The position numbers were made by a program, and so were the translations under genes. Below are positions 38,066 through 46,091 of a DNA stretch of 64,000 nt, piece by piece (the first letter of the stretch is position 1; the number at the start of each line of letters is the position of its first letter). Where the stretch lies: NCBI RefSeq assembly GCF_027587195.1, contig NZ_JAPDDP010000009.1:62001-126000 (forward strand). The letters run 5' to 3'. The notes beneath the pieces were generated by a model. It searched no databases. It had not been told where the DNA came from and saw only the letters and a program-made list of their open reading frames with translations. The DNA is from Solirubrobacter phytolaccae (GTDB lineage: Bacteria; Actinomycetota; Thermoleophilia; Solirubrobacterales; Solirubrobacteraceae).

Positions 38066-40714
38066 ATGAGGGCGCTACTCGCCGTGGGCTTCACGCTGTT
38101 GGCAGCTGGGACCGCGGAAGCGCAGGAACGGTCGTACACCTACGTGCCGATCGGCGGCTTCGGGTGGGATTCGATCAGCGTCGCCAACGACGTCAACGCG
38201 ACGGGCCAGGTGGCCGGCCATGGGGGCACGCCGGGCGTGATGAAGGCGCTGCGCTGGCAGGACGGGCAGGTCACCAACCTGGGCGCGATCAACGTCGGCG
38301 GCCAGAGCATCGGCAACGGCATCAACGACGCGGGCGACGTGGTCGGCCACACGCATCCGGTCAGCAACTACGAGCCGTCGCACCTGTTCGTGTACCGGGA
38401 CGGGAAGATGACCGATCTCGGGCAGGCGCTCGGCGGGTCGGTGCCCAGCTCGGGCAAGGAGATCAACAACGCGGGCTGGATCATCGGCGACCAGGGCAAC
38501 CGGGGCTTCCTCTACCGCAACGGCACGTTCACCGACCTCGGATCGTTCGGCGGGTCCACGACGGCGGAGGACCTCAACGAGCGCGGGCAGGTCGTCGGCT
38601 GGTCGCTCAAGTCAGGCGGGCCGCATCACGCGTTCGTGTGGGAGAACGGCAAGCTGCGCGATCTCGGCGTGCTCGGGCCGGACACCGAGGCGACGCAGGC
38701 GTTCGCGATCAATGACGCGGGCACGATCGTCGGCTCCTCGCAGGGGGATTCGCTGAAGATCGAGCCGGTGATCTGGGAAGGCGGAGGGCCGATCGAGGCG
38801 CTGCCGTCGCTCGGCGACGGCGGCTACCCGACCGACCTCAACGAGCGCGGCGAGATCGTCGGGTCCGCGCGGACGCCGACGAGCCCCTATCTCAACCAGG
38901 GCCACGCGGTCATGTGGGCGGACGGCGAGATCTACGACCTGAACGACATCACCACCAACCTGCCCGACGACGTGCAGCTCGAGGGGGCCTACGGCATCAA
39001 CGAGGACGGCGTCATCGTCGGTGACACCTGCAGCAGCTACTGCGATCCCGGCAAGACCGCGGCCTGGCACGGCTACATGCTCGTCCCGGAAGGCCGGCCC
39101 GTGCCGGTACCGCAGCCGGTCCTGACCGACATCTCCAGCCACGCCCGGAAGATCACCGTCGCCGGGCCCCAGCCGACCAGCGCCCAGGGCCAGTGGGGTG
39201 ACGCCCTGCAGTTCGCCGGTGGCCGGCTGCAGACGCCGCAGTTCGAGGTGCCCCTCACGCACAACTTCTCCGCCTGGCTCAAGCCCGATGGCCGCCCCGG
39301 CGAGCAGGTCGTCGCCGACCTCGGCGGTGTCGCCCGGTTCGTCTACGACGGCACCCAGCAGCGTCTGAGCTACTCGGTCGTCGACGGCGGCGGGCGGGTC
39401 ATCACCGCCGCCACCCCGCCCGGGAGCTTCCCGGCGTCGTCAGCCCGTCGCTTGGTGGCGGCGGGGCGGGCGAAGACGGGCGAGCTCGTCGTCTCGATCG
39501 CGGGCATCACGTACTGCGCCGCGTCCAAGCTGACCTCGGTGGCCCGCGGCGACGGCGTCACCCCGATCAGCTTCGGCAGCGTCGCCGACGGCAGCCGCCC
39601 GTTCTACGGCGTGATTGAGTACCCGGGCGTCAGCCCTGCCGCCATCAGCAACACGGACCACCGGCCGACGTGGTGGCCCTACTCCGGCGCGAACATGCTC
39701 GTGTACGTCTTCTACGACGTTGATCAGAAGCCGAGCGGCGACGACTACGAGCCGCCGCCGACCGTGCCGACGACGCCGTGCCGCGTGGTGGCGGACCCGA
39801 CGCCGACGCTCACGCCGACGAGCACGCCCACGCCGACGAGCACGCCCACGCCGACGAGCACGCCCACGCCGACGAGCACGCCCACGCCGACGAGCACGCC
39901 CACGCCGACGAGCACGCCCACGCCGACGAGCACGCCCACGCCGACGAGCACGCCCTCGCCGACGAGCACGCCCACGCCGACGCCCACGGCAACGCCGTCG
40001 CCCACCGCGACGCCCACGCCGACGGCGACGCCGGTTCGCACCCCGACGCCGACGCCGACCGCACCTCCGGTCACGACGCCTGCTCCGACCCCGACGGCGA
40101 CGCCGGTTCGCACCCCGACCCCGACGCCGTCCCCGTCCCCGACGGCCACCCCGGTCGCGACGCCGTCCGTCCCGGTGTTCGCGCCGAGCGCGCCGGCGAT
40201 CACCGCGCCCGCGTCCTACAGCTGGAGCCGCACCGCCACGTTCACGCTCTCCGGCACCTCACAGCCGGGCGTCACCGTCGAGCTCTTCGACGGCGGCACG
40301 TCGTTCGGCACCACGACCGCGACCGCGGCGGGCACGTGGTCACGCGCCGTGACCGTCCCGAGTGACGGCGGGTACGTGTTCACCGCGAAGGCGCGCACGC
40401 TCGGCGGCACGTCGCCGGACTCGAGCTGGCGCGTGATCCAGGTCGACACGCGCGCGCCCGCGGCGCCGGTCATCACCGCGCCGATCTCCAGCACCGGCTC
40501 GTCGTTCACGCTCACCGGGACGGCCGAGGCGGGCACGATCGTCGAGGTGTTCGAGAACGGCTCCTCCCGGGGCACGAGCTCCGTGAGCGGCGGGAAGTGG
40601 ACGAAGTCCTTCACCGGCACGCCGAGCGGGAGCCGCACGTTCACGGCCAGGGCCACGGACTTGGCCGGCAACGTCTCGGCGACCTCCGCGGGGTACTACC
40701 TGACGGTCAGCTAG
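38066..40714 (+). CDS. Secreted HAF-repeat / LamG-like / Ig-like multidomain protein
   Basis: 882 aa from ATG 38066 with a G-rich site just upstream. After the signal peptide (LLAVGFTLLAAGTAEA) come about seven HAF repeats (ANDVNATGQVAG, GNGINDAGDVVGHT, KEINNAGWIIGD, EDLNERGQVVGWS, AFAINDAGTIVGSS, TDLNERGEIVGSA, YGINEDGVIVGDT). A concanavalin-like sandwich follows (FAGGRLQTPQFEV, NFSAWLKPDG, RRLVAAGRAKTGELVVSI). A Thr-Pro-Ser linker encoded by an 18-nt tandem repeat comes next, then two bacterial Ig-like domains (FTLSGTSQPGVTVELFDGG, FTLTGTAEAGTIVEVFENG). No enzyme signature is seen. It is likely a surface adhesin or stalked binding protein. The stop codon overlaps that of the convergent gene. 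Confidence 0.85.
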   Translation: MRALLAVGFTLLAAGTAEAQERSYTYVPIGGFGWDSISVANDVNATGQVAGHGGTPGVMKALRWQDGQVTNLGAINVGGQSIGNGINDAGDVVGHTHPVSNYEPSHLFVYRDGKMTDLGQALGGSVPSSGKEINNAGWIIGDQGNRGFLYRNGTFTDLGSFGGSTTAEDLNERGQVVGWSLKSGGPHHAFVWENGKLRDLGVLGPDTEATQAFAINDAGTIVGSSQGDSLKIEPVIWEGGGPIEALPSLGDGGYPTDLNERGEIVGSARTPTSPYLNQGHAVMWADGEIYDLNDITTNLPDDVQLEGAYGINEDGVIVGDTCSSYCDPGKTAAWHGYMLVPEGRPVPVPQPVLTDISSHARKITVAGPQPTSAQGQWGDALQFAGGRLQTPQFEVPLTHNFSAWLKPDGRPGEQVVADLGGVARFVYDGTQQRLSYSVVDGGGRVITAATPPGSFPASSARRLVAAGRAKTGELVVSIAGITYCAASKLTSVARGDGVTPISFGSVADGSRPFYGVIEYPGVSPAAISNTDHRPTWWPYSGANMLVYVFYDVDQKPSGDDYEPPPTVPTTPCRVVADPTPTLTPTSTPTPTSTPTPTSTPTPTSTPTPTSTPTPTSTPTPTSTPTPTSTPSPTSTPTPTPTATPSPTATPTPTATPVRTPTPTPTAPPVTTPAPTPTATPVRTPTPTPSPSPTATPVATPSVPVFAPSAPAITAPASYSWSRTATFTLSGTSQPGVTVELFDGGTSFGTTTATAAGTWSRAVTVPSDGGYVFTAKARTLGGTSPDSSWRVIQVDTRAPAAPVITAPISSTGSSFTLTGTAEAGTIVEVFENGSSRGTSSVSGGKWTKSFTGTPSGSRTFTARATDLAGNVSATSAGYYLTVS
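39817..39978 (+). repeat. Tandem repeat, 9 x 18 bp, encoding a Thr-Pro-Ser linker
   Basis: Nine head-to-tail copies of an 18-nt unit starting GACGAGCACGCCCACGCC. One copy (39943-39960) has CTC in place of CAC. It translates as repeated TSTPTP. Less regular TPTPT-coding sequence continues to about 40170. Such a repeat is prone to length change by slippage. Confidence 0.9.
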
Positions 40715-41046
40715 ACGAGCGCGTGGCGGGCGTCACGGTCCAGCTCCGTGACGTCGTCCACGCGGCGGAACTCGACGCGGAACCCGTTCGGGTCCACGGT
40801 CACCCGACCGAAGCTGAAGGCCTGCGAGGGGTCGAGCGTGCGCAGCCACTTGGCGCGGCGCGCGGCGGCGCTGGCGCTCGTGGGCTGGAAAGCGACGTGG
40901 GGCGCGTGGGGATCGAGCTGGCGAGCACGGGTCGTCGCCCAGTCCTCGTATTCGTCCGCGGCACGCTGCACGGCGATGGCGGGGTGTGGGCACGCGTACG
41001 CGACGCGCTCTCCCTCCTCAACGTCAATGTCGGCGACGAACACCAT
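40711..41046 (-). CDS. Hypothetical protein, 111 aa
   Basis: Begins MVFVADIDVEEGERVAYACP; no signal peptide or membrane segment. The pattern WATTRARQLDPHAPHVAFQP, then FSFGRVTVDPNGFRVEFRR and a C-terminal DVTELDRDARHALV suggests a small alpha/beta cytoplasmic protein, perhaps glyoxalase-like in the beta part, but I cannot name a family. It lies 61 nt downstream of the USP-like gene and may be its operon partner. Confidence 0.6.
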   Translation of the reverse strand: MVFVADIDVEEGERVAYACPHPAIAVQRAADEYEDWATTRARQLDPHAPHVAFQPTSASAAARRAKWLRTLDPSQAFSFGRVTVDPNGFRVEFRRVDDVTELDRDARHALV

Positions 41047-41107
41047 GTGCGGTGTCTACAGAAGCCGCAGAACGCGGGTACGAGGTGCCTCCCCCGTAGG
41101 TGGGAGG

Positions 41108-41725
41108 TCAGCGCAGGAACGTGAGCGGCGGCGCCCAAGCGCGATCGCCGTCGGGCCACGCGCGGTCGCCGCCGTCCGGCACCACGAGCACCGGGGCGCG
41201 CACGTGCTCGAAGGCCCGCCGCGAGCGCCGGTCCTCCAGCGTGGCCCGGGGGGTGACGATCAGCTCGACGTCAGAGCCCGCGCGCTCGGGCCCGCGCGCG
41301 AACGCCGCCGGGCCCATCTCGGACCGCCAGTCGCCGAGTGCGCCGGCCGCGACCTCCGCGACCCGCTCACTCGCCGGCGAGTCCGGTCCGGCCACGTGCA
41401 GCACGACCCGCTGGCTGACGCTGACGCGCTGCCGGATGCGGCGCGACGCGGCGGGGGAGACCGCGAGCAGCGGGTGCGGCAGCGCGCGGCACAGCTGTCG
41501 TAGCCGTGCCGCGTCGCCGCTCCAGGGTATCACGACCGCGACGACCCAGTCGTGCTCCGCGATCGTGCCTCTCCGCCCAGGCCGTCCTTCCTCGTCGCGC
41601 GGGACGACCGGGATCGGCGCCCACGCGACTTCGAGTCCCTCCGCCAGCCGCAGGCCGATCCGCTCACACGCCCGGGCCTCCGGGGAGCCGTCGTCGAGCG
41701 TGAGGATGTACGGGACGTCGGTCAG
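41108..41725 (-). CDS. Universal-stress-protein-like protein
   Basis: About 205 aa. The protein-like part begins at TDVPYILTLDDGSPEARACE. No ATG/GTG/TTG is close by, and a CTG at 41725 overlapping the stop of the small upstream gene (CTGA) is the best start by position; longer starts up to 41920 would run through that gene in another frame. The C-terminal FEHVRAPVLVVPDGGD is the usual ending of UspA domains and HDWVVAVVIPW resembles their central strand. ATP-binding GxxGxx is not clear. Classification is tentative. It probably forms a unit with the 54-codon gene. Confidence 0.6.
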   Translation of the reverse strand: MTDVPYILTLDDGSPEARACERIGLRLAEGLEVAWAPIPVVPRDEEGRPGRRGTIAEHDWVVAVVIPWSGDAARLRQLCRALPHPLLAVSPAASRRIRQRVSVSQRVVLHVAGPDSPASERVAEVAAGALGDWRSEMGPAAFARGPERAGSDVELIVTPRATLEDRRSRRAFEHVRAPVLVVPDGGDRAWPDGDRAWAPPLTFLR

Positions 41726-41886
41726 CGCACCGCCTCGTGATCGGCCCCGCTGAGGTCGTCGTGGTAGGCCTCGCGCATGTCCCAGCCGCACGCCGTGCAC
41801 TCCACGTCCGCGGGCGGGGACGGAACGCCGCGCGCCGGCGTCTCGGCGTCCGGCTCGCGGTGCAGCAGTCGGTTGAACAGACCCAT
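41722..41886 (-). CDS. Small CxxC protein, 54 aa
   Basis: MGLFNRLLHREPDAETPARG to the stop, with CTACGWDMREAYHDDL in the second half. The ribosome site GAGGAG lies 8-13 nt before the ATG, one of the better ones in the window. The single C-x-x-C suggests a half zinc ribbon or redox pair, possibly dimeric. Its stop overlaps the inferred start of the USP-like gene, which supports both assignments. No family recognised. Confidence 0.65.
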   Translation of the reverse strand: MGLFNRLLHREPDAETPARGVPSPPADVECTACGWDMREAYHDDLSGADHEAVR

Positions 41887-41967
41887 GCGTGATCTCCTCG
41901 CTTCTCGGGGGACCTCGCACGCAACCTAGGCGCCGCCGTGCGGCGGGGCTATGGGATCAGACCCCCA

Positions 41968-42513
41968 TCAAGCGCCGGCGACCGGGTTGGTGACGGGGAC
42001 GTTGCCGCTCTGGCCGGTCATGGCGATGATCAGGTCCTTGCGCACCTTCGCGACCGACGGGTTCTTGAACGCGATCTTGATGTTCTGCGTGAGGTTGGTC
42101 GTGCTGCCCGGCGTCTGACCCGGCATGCTGCCGTCGTTGGTCAGCGTGACCGTGCCGGACGCGTTGCTCCACGTCGCGTGCGTGCGCGGCTTGAACGTGT
42201 GCAGGCCGTTGATCTTGTACGACAGGCTCACGGTCTCGCCGTACGGGATGGCGTTCGCGTTGACCGGGCAGACGGCGTACACGTAGCCGTGGCTGCTCTT
42301 GGCGACCGAGCACTTGCCGAAGCCCATCGAGGCCTGGGGCGTCTCCGGGTTCGCGGGCGAGATCTCGCCGTTCGGGGTCGCCGGGTTCGCCGGGGAGATC
42401 TCGTTCGTCGGGGTGGGAGCCGGCGCGATGATCTCCTGCGCGTGCGCCGCGGGAGCGGCGATGGCGACGGTGGCGACGGCGGTGGTGAGTCCAGCGAGGA
42501 GCTTGCTGCGCAT
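41968..42513 (-). CDS. Small secreted protein with Pro-rich N-terminal repeat
   Basis: 181 aa, ATG fixed by AAGGAG upstream. The signal peptide is KLLAGLTTAVATVAIAAPAAHA. The mature N-terminus has a repeat (NEISPANPATPNG, then GEISPANPETPQ), followed by a compact beta-rich domain with two Cys (GFGKCSVAKSSHGYVYAVCPVN) and strands such as VSLSYKINGLHTFKP and TTNLTQNIKIAFKNPS. It may be an Ig-like domain exposed at the cell surface. Function unknown. Confidence 0.75.
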   Translation of the reverse strand: MRSKLLAGLTTAVATVAIAAPAAHAQEIIAPAPTPTNEISPANPATPNGEISPANPETPQASMGFGKCSVAKSSHGYVYAVCPVNANAIPYGETVSLSYKINGLHTFKPRTHATWSNASGTVTLTNDGSMPGQTPGSTTNLTQNIKIAFKNPSVAKVRKDLIIAMTGQSGNVPVTNPVAGA

Positions 42514-42629
42514 GGGGAATCTCCTTGGGGTTGAGATGCGCGGTTGGTTGGTGAGGAGAGCTTGCGCTTCTCGACCCCAACGCGACTCCGTAGCCGACTA
42601 CTGGACTTTCCGCCCGCGACTACTGACCT

Positions 42630-42653
42630 CCGGCGGACCGTCCGGTCCGCCGG
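42630..42653 (-). terminator. Terminator hairpin of the thioesterase gene
   Basis: CCGGCGGAC-CGTCCG-GTCCGCCGG, a perfect 9-bp stem with a 6-nt loop, immediately downstream of the stop codon on the minus strand. The rest of the 140-nt gap 42514-42653 shows nothing I can name. Confidence 0.65.
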
Positions 42654-43340
42654 TTACGCGAGGAGGAGGAAGGACGCCGCGACCGTGCCGTCGGCGTGCG
42701 TGATCCAGCGGCGGTCGCCGTCGCTGAGCAGCGTCGCCGGTTGCAGCGTCGACGGGACCCGGTGCTCGACCTCGACGGTCAGCGGCGCGGGCGGCAGGTC
42801 CTCCTCCTCGAGCGCCTGCCAGTACGCCGCGTTGTTGACGTGCTCGGCGAGGTCGAGGTCCGCGCGCCGGAACGTCCACGGCTGCGCGTGCGCGTCGTCG
42901 GGCGGCGTGGGGTGGACGAGCCCGGACCGCACGCGGCGGTCGCCGGCGGACTCGCCGTAGACGTCGGCGAGCGCGTCGATCTTGGCCGGGCGCAGCGTGT
43001 GCGGGTCGATCGCCACCCACAGGGCGACGGCTTCGACACCGGGCAGGCTCGTGCGCCGCTCGGCCCAACGTGCGCCGAGCGCGCTGCACGAGGTCCGGAC
43101 TTCCACACGGTCGCCGAGCCGCGGAAAGCGCGTGATCCGCAAGGTCACGCGCCGCACCACCCACAGGACGAAGTCCTGCAGGCCGGCGTCGAGGATGTCC
43201 GCGAACGCCACGGCCTGCAGCCAGTCGGCGAGCGCGTCCAGGCGAACGCGCCCGTCGGCCGCAGTGTCACCGGGGCCGACGAGGCGCTGCTCCGCGAACA
43301 CGCGCCCAACGCTCGGGAAGGGCGGGATCGCGTCGCTCAC
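42654..43340 (-). CDS. Acyl-ACP thioesterase-like double hotdog protein
   Basis: 228 aa. Two hotdog halves as in FatA/FatB-type bacterial thioesterases. The first half has RVRLDALADWLQAVAFADILDAG and FVLWVVRRVTLRITRFP followed by GDRVEVRTSCSALG. The second has RRADLDLAEHVNNAAYWQALEE, the substrate/catalytic region motif (DxAxHVNNxxY). It probably hydrolyses acyl-ACP or acyl-CoA thioesters in the cytoplasm. It starts 5 nt after the stop of a 37-codon gene on the same strand, so the two are very likely one transcript. Confidence 0.82.
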   Translation of the reverse strand: MSDAIPPFPSVGRVFAEQRLVGPGDTAADGRVRLDALADWLQAVAFADILDAGLQDFVLWVVRRVTLRITRFPRLGDRVEVRTSCSALGARWAERRTSLPGVEAVALWVAIDPHTLRPAKIDALADVYGESAGDRRVRSGLVHPTPPDDAHAQPWTFRRADLDLAEHVNNAAYWQALEEEDLPPAPLTVEVEHRVPSTLQPATLLSDGDRRWITHADGTVAASFLLLA

Positions 43341-43345
43341 GCGGG

Positions 43346-43459
43346 CTAGTTAACCCGAGTGCGCTCGCCGTAGTGCAGGTACGGGCCGCGCGGGCCCGGC
43401 TGGAACTCACCCGGAGCGGGGAACTGGCGGGTGAGGAGATCGAGGAGGCGGCTGATCAC
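43346..43459 (-). CDS. Small protein, 37 aa
   Basis: GTG start (VISRLLDLLTRQFPAPGEFQ, then PGPRGPYLHYGERTRVN). It is preceded by AAAGGAG at ideal spacing and lies 5 nt before the thioesterase gene. An N-terminal amphipathic helix is followed by a Gly/Pro-rich tail with aromatic and Arg residues. It is too short for most gene callers. The strong ribosome site, the position in an operon and the palindrome upstream all argue that it is real. Function unknown. Confidence 0.6.
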   Translation of the reverse strand: MISRLLDLLTRQFPAPGEFQPGPRGPYLHYGERTRVN

Positions 43460-43499
43460 CGGTGGTCTCCTTTGTGATTGGGATTCTGGGGAGGAATGC

Positions 43500-43519
43500 G
43501 GACGCAAGCGCTTGCGTCC
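43500..43519. promoter_or_regulatory. Perfect 20-bp palindrome, candidate operator
   Basis: GGACGCAAGCGCTTGCGTCC is a complete palindrome with no loop, 41 nt upstream of the 37-codon gene that heads the thioesterase unit. The core AAGCGCTT resembles LacI/DeoR-type half sites. A looped hairpin terminator for the gene ending at 43593 is less likely, because the symmetry has no spacer. Confidence 0.6.
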
Positions 43520-43592
43520 ACGTCTCCCACGCTATCCGCGGCGGCTCCGGATCCGTGTCGGCGACGACTCGATCCCCCCGACTGTGGGGGGT

Positions 43593-44042
43593 TCAGTCGC
43601 GCTTGGGCTTCTTGGTCCGCGCCTTGATCTCCGCGCGCAGGTACGAGCCGCAGTCGCTGTACTCCTCGAGCTCGGTCGGGAGCTTCTTGAGTGCCGTGCG
43701 CAGCGCGCTCACGGGGTAGCGGCGGTCGAGCCAGCCGTCGTTGGCGCAGTCGCGCAGGATCGTCTTCGTGCTGCGGCTGGAGCTGCTCAGGCGCCCGTCG
43801 CCGCCACGCTTGAGGGCGCGGTTCAGGCGCGTCTTGCACTCCTTCTGCCGCTTCGCCTTGGTCGACAGCGCCTTGACGCCCTTGCGCAGCTCGGCCTTGG
43901 AGTACTTGCCGTCGATCCGGCCGTCCTTCGTGCAATCTCGCGCGGGTTTCGGCAACGTCGCGGCGGACGCGGCGGCCGGCAGGGCGAGCAACGCGAGGGC
44001 GACGAAAGCTGCGGTCAATACTCGGATCATGGGCAGCTTCAA
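43593..44042 (-). CDS. Small secreted protein with two Cys/Asp repeat units
   Basis: 149 aa (an internal ATG at 44030, MIRVLTAAF, is another possible start). The signal peptide ends at ASAAT. The mature part is two units of about 45 residues with the same skeleton: DCTKDGRIDGKYSKAELRKG...C and DCANDGWLDRRYPVSALRTA...C. Each has a Cys pair, an Asp-x-Asp-type loop and a helix rich in Leu. The DGxxDxxY loop recalls a calcium-binding (EF-hand/dockerin-like) turn, but the second Asp pattern is not canonical. The C-terminal tail is very basic (KARTKKPKRD). Confidence 0.72.
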   Translation of the reverse strand: MKLPMIRVLTAAFVALALLALPAAASAATLPKPARDCTKDGRIDGKYSKAELRKGVKALSTKAKRQKECKTRLNRALKRGGDGRLSSSSRSTKTILRDCANDGWLDRRYPVSALRTALKKLPTELEEYSDCGSYLRAEIKARTKKPKRD

Positions 44043-44066
44043 CGCACTCGGTGCGCGTTGGTTGCG

Positions 44067-46007
44067 TCAAACGGGCAGGCGGACCGTGACCGTGCGCTTG
44101 CGCTCGCCGATCAGCTGCATCACCTCGACGCGGACCCAGCGCGTGTCCGCGGCGTCCTCGAGCACGACGCGGTAGCTGCGGCGCCGCTGGCCCCATAGCG
44201 CGTCGACGGCCGGGTTGTCGTCCTGAGACTCGGCGCGGGTGCGCGTGCCGGTCACGGAGAGCAGCGTGTCGCGAGCGTCGGAGCTCATCCGCCAGCGAAC
44301 CTCGACGCGGCCACCGCTGAGCCGGCGTGCGCGGACGTCCTCGATCCGTGGGAGCGGCAGTGCGGGGAGCCGTCGCAGGCGCGGGGTGGCGACCGTGCGG
44401 GTGACCGTCCGCGCGCCCGGGGCGCTCGAGCGCACGGTGATCTTCACGGGACCGGGCCGGGCCGGTGCGATGCCGCGGTTGGACGGCGGGAGCCGGACCA
44501 TGACCGTGCCGGCCCGCGAGAGCGCGTGCTGAAAGCCGTCGTCCGAGCGGGTGTTCCCGTACGTGACGCTGAGGTCGCAGGCGGCGCTGCAGCGGACGGG
44601 CAGCACGAGCCACTGGCCGGGGCGGAGGGCACTCTCGCGCGGCGTGCCGATCGTCACGCGCGGCGCCGCGGGCTCGCGCGCGGCCGGCGCGCCCTCGAGC
44701 GCGTAGTGCGTCCGCGCGGGCGAGTCATCGTCGAAGCGGTCCTGGTTCGTCCAGGCGAGCGCGCGCCGGCCGTCGGGCAGGGCGAGCAGCGAGAGCCCTT
44801 CGGGGTCGCGCAGGCGGCTGCCGAGGCGCGCGCGCTCGACCACCGCGGTGCCGGCGAGCGTCGCGAGCCGCACGTCGCCGTCCGTCCACGCCACCGAGAC
44901 GCGGCCGTCGGGCGCGACCGCGGCCTGCAGCGGCGGCAGCGGCCGGACGACCGGCAGGCCCAAGCCGACGCCCTGCAGCGGAGGCAGCTTCGGCGGGGGC
45001 ACGATCACGATCGGCCGACCGAAGCCGGTCGCGCCGTCGCGGACCGCCGCACCCGTGGTTCCGGCGCCCTCTTCGTGCCAGGCGACGACGGTGCGGCCGT
45101 CGGCGCCGAAGGCGACCGCAAGCTGGTCCGCGTTGACCGCTGCCTTCGGGTCGGTGACGGGCTGCGGCGCGCTCAGGGGTCCGCCGCGCGGGCGTTCGAG
45201 CACGGCGACCGAGCCGCCCGACGTCGCCGCCACGACCACACGCCCGTCCGGGCCGACGCCCAGCGCGAGGCCGTAGACGTCCGGTGGCAGCGGCGTCGCG
45301 GGACCCAGCGGTGTCCCGCGGGCGCCGGTACGCACCGTGTCGGTGCTCGCCCAGTCCTTGCTCGTCCCCGTGGGCTCGCGGGTGAGCACGACCGCCTCGC
45401 CATCTGCCGCCATCGCTGCCAGCACGCCGGTCGAGCCCCGGTCGGGCCGCCAGGGCACGAGATCGGTGGGAGTGCCGAAGCTGCCGCCGGCGTCGCGCCG
45501 GGCCACGCGGAGCCGCACCCGCCGCGGGGAGAACGCGTACTCCGCCCAGGTCACGACCGCGTCCCCGTGCGGGGAGACGGCGACGCTGAGATCGAAGACG
45601 TTCTCGGCCGCGGCGAGCGTCACCGGCGTGCCGAAACCCGTGCCGCCCGGCTCGCGCAGCGCCACGCGCAGCGCGTCCTCCGTCGCTCCCGCGACGACGG
45701 CCGCGCCGGTCGCGTCCGCGTCCGCGCGCGGGCAGCCCGTGAGCTCGCCGAGCGGCACGAGCGTCGGGCGCCCGAGGCCGCTCGCCGTCGCCGTGAGCAG
45801 CTCCGCTCCGCCCCCGGCCCAGCGCGACAGCTCCGCGGGAGCGCCGGTCGGCGCCAGGCACGCGGTGCCGTCCGGCAGGCGCTGGAACGGCAGCTCGCTG
45901 AGCGGCGCGGCGTCCGCGGACGCCGGCAGCGCGAGCGCGACGACCACCGCGAGCCGGCAGGGGCCGCTCACCCACCTCGGCGCTCCTGAACGCGCGGTCG
46001 TGTGCAC
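44067..46007 (-). CDS. Large secreted beta-propeller-like protein
   Basis: About 646 aa from GTG 46007 (VHTTARSGAPRWVSG); a GTG at 45971 with a better purine site would give a shorter signal peptide, and the true start is uncertain. The hydrophobic core CRLAVVVALALPASADA is the export signal. The mature protein has repeated blades of the type GGSFGTPTDLVPW / GGTGFGTPVTLAAAENVFDLSVAVSPHGDAVVTWAEY, as in other extracellular propellers of this phylum. A C-terminal beta domain (PGQWLVLPVRCSAACDLSVTYG, then VRWRMSSDARDTLLSVTG) follows. Catalytic residues are not evident. It is divergent from the AMIN-like gene. Confidence 0.78.
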   Translation of the reverse strand: MHTTARSGAPRWVSGPCRLAVVVALALPASADAAPLSELPFQRLPDGTACLAPTGAPAELSRWAGGGAELLTATASGLGRPTLVPLGELTGCPRADADATGAAVVAGATEDALRVALREPGGTGFGTPVTLAAAENVFDLSVAVSPHGDAVVTWAEYAFSPRRVRLRVARRDAGGSFGTPTDLVPWRPDRGSTGVLAAMAADGEAVVLTREPTGTSKDWASTDTVRTGARGTPLGPATPLPPDVYGLALGVGPDGRVVVAATSGGSVAVLERPRGGPLSAPQPVTDPKAAVNADQLAVAFGADGRTVVAWHEEGAGTTGAAVRDGATGFGRPIVIVPPPKLPPLQGVGLGLPVVRPLPPLQAAVAPDGRVSVAWTDGDVRLATLAGTAVVERARLGSRLRDPEGLSLLALPDGRRALAWTNQDRFDDDSPARTHYALEGAPAAREPAAPRVTIGTPRESALRPGQWLVLPVRCSAACDLSVTYGNTRSDDGFQHALSRAGTVMVRLPPSNRGIAPARPGPVKITVRSSAPGARTVTRTVATPRLRRLPALPLPRIEDVRARRLSGGRVEVRWRMSSDARDTLLSVTGTRTRAESQDDNPAVDALWGQRRRSYRVVLEDAADTRWVRVEVMQLIGERKRTVTVRLPV

Positions 46008-46054
46008 GGCGCCGCTGATACCCCGCGGCCGGGACGGGCACACCTCGCGGTTCG

Positions 46055-46086
46055 TTGACCGACCCTGAGGGCTCAGGTATACCTGA
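46055..46086 (+). promoter_or_regulatory. Leaderless promoter with palindromic operators
   Basis: TTGACC (46055-46060), 17-nt spacer, TATACC (46078-46083), ending 8 nt before the ATG at 46092, so the transcript would be leaderless or nearly so. A perfect 14-bp palindrome TCAGGTATACCTGA (46073-46086) encloses the -10 box, and a second palindrome CCTGAG-GG-CTCAGG (46064-46077) fills the spacer. Confidence 0.65.
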
Positions 46087-46091
46087 CGAAC

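Noticed and set aside
39817-39978. CRISPR-like direct repeats
   Set aside because: The 18-bp units are contiguous with no spacers and encode a Thr-Pro-Ser linker in frame.
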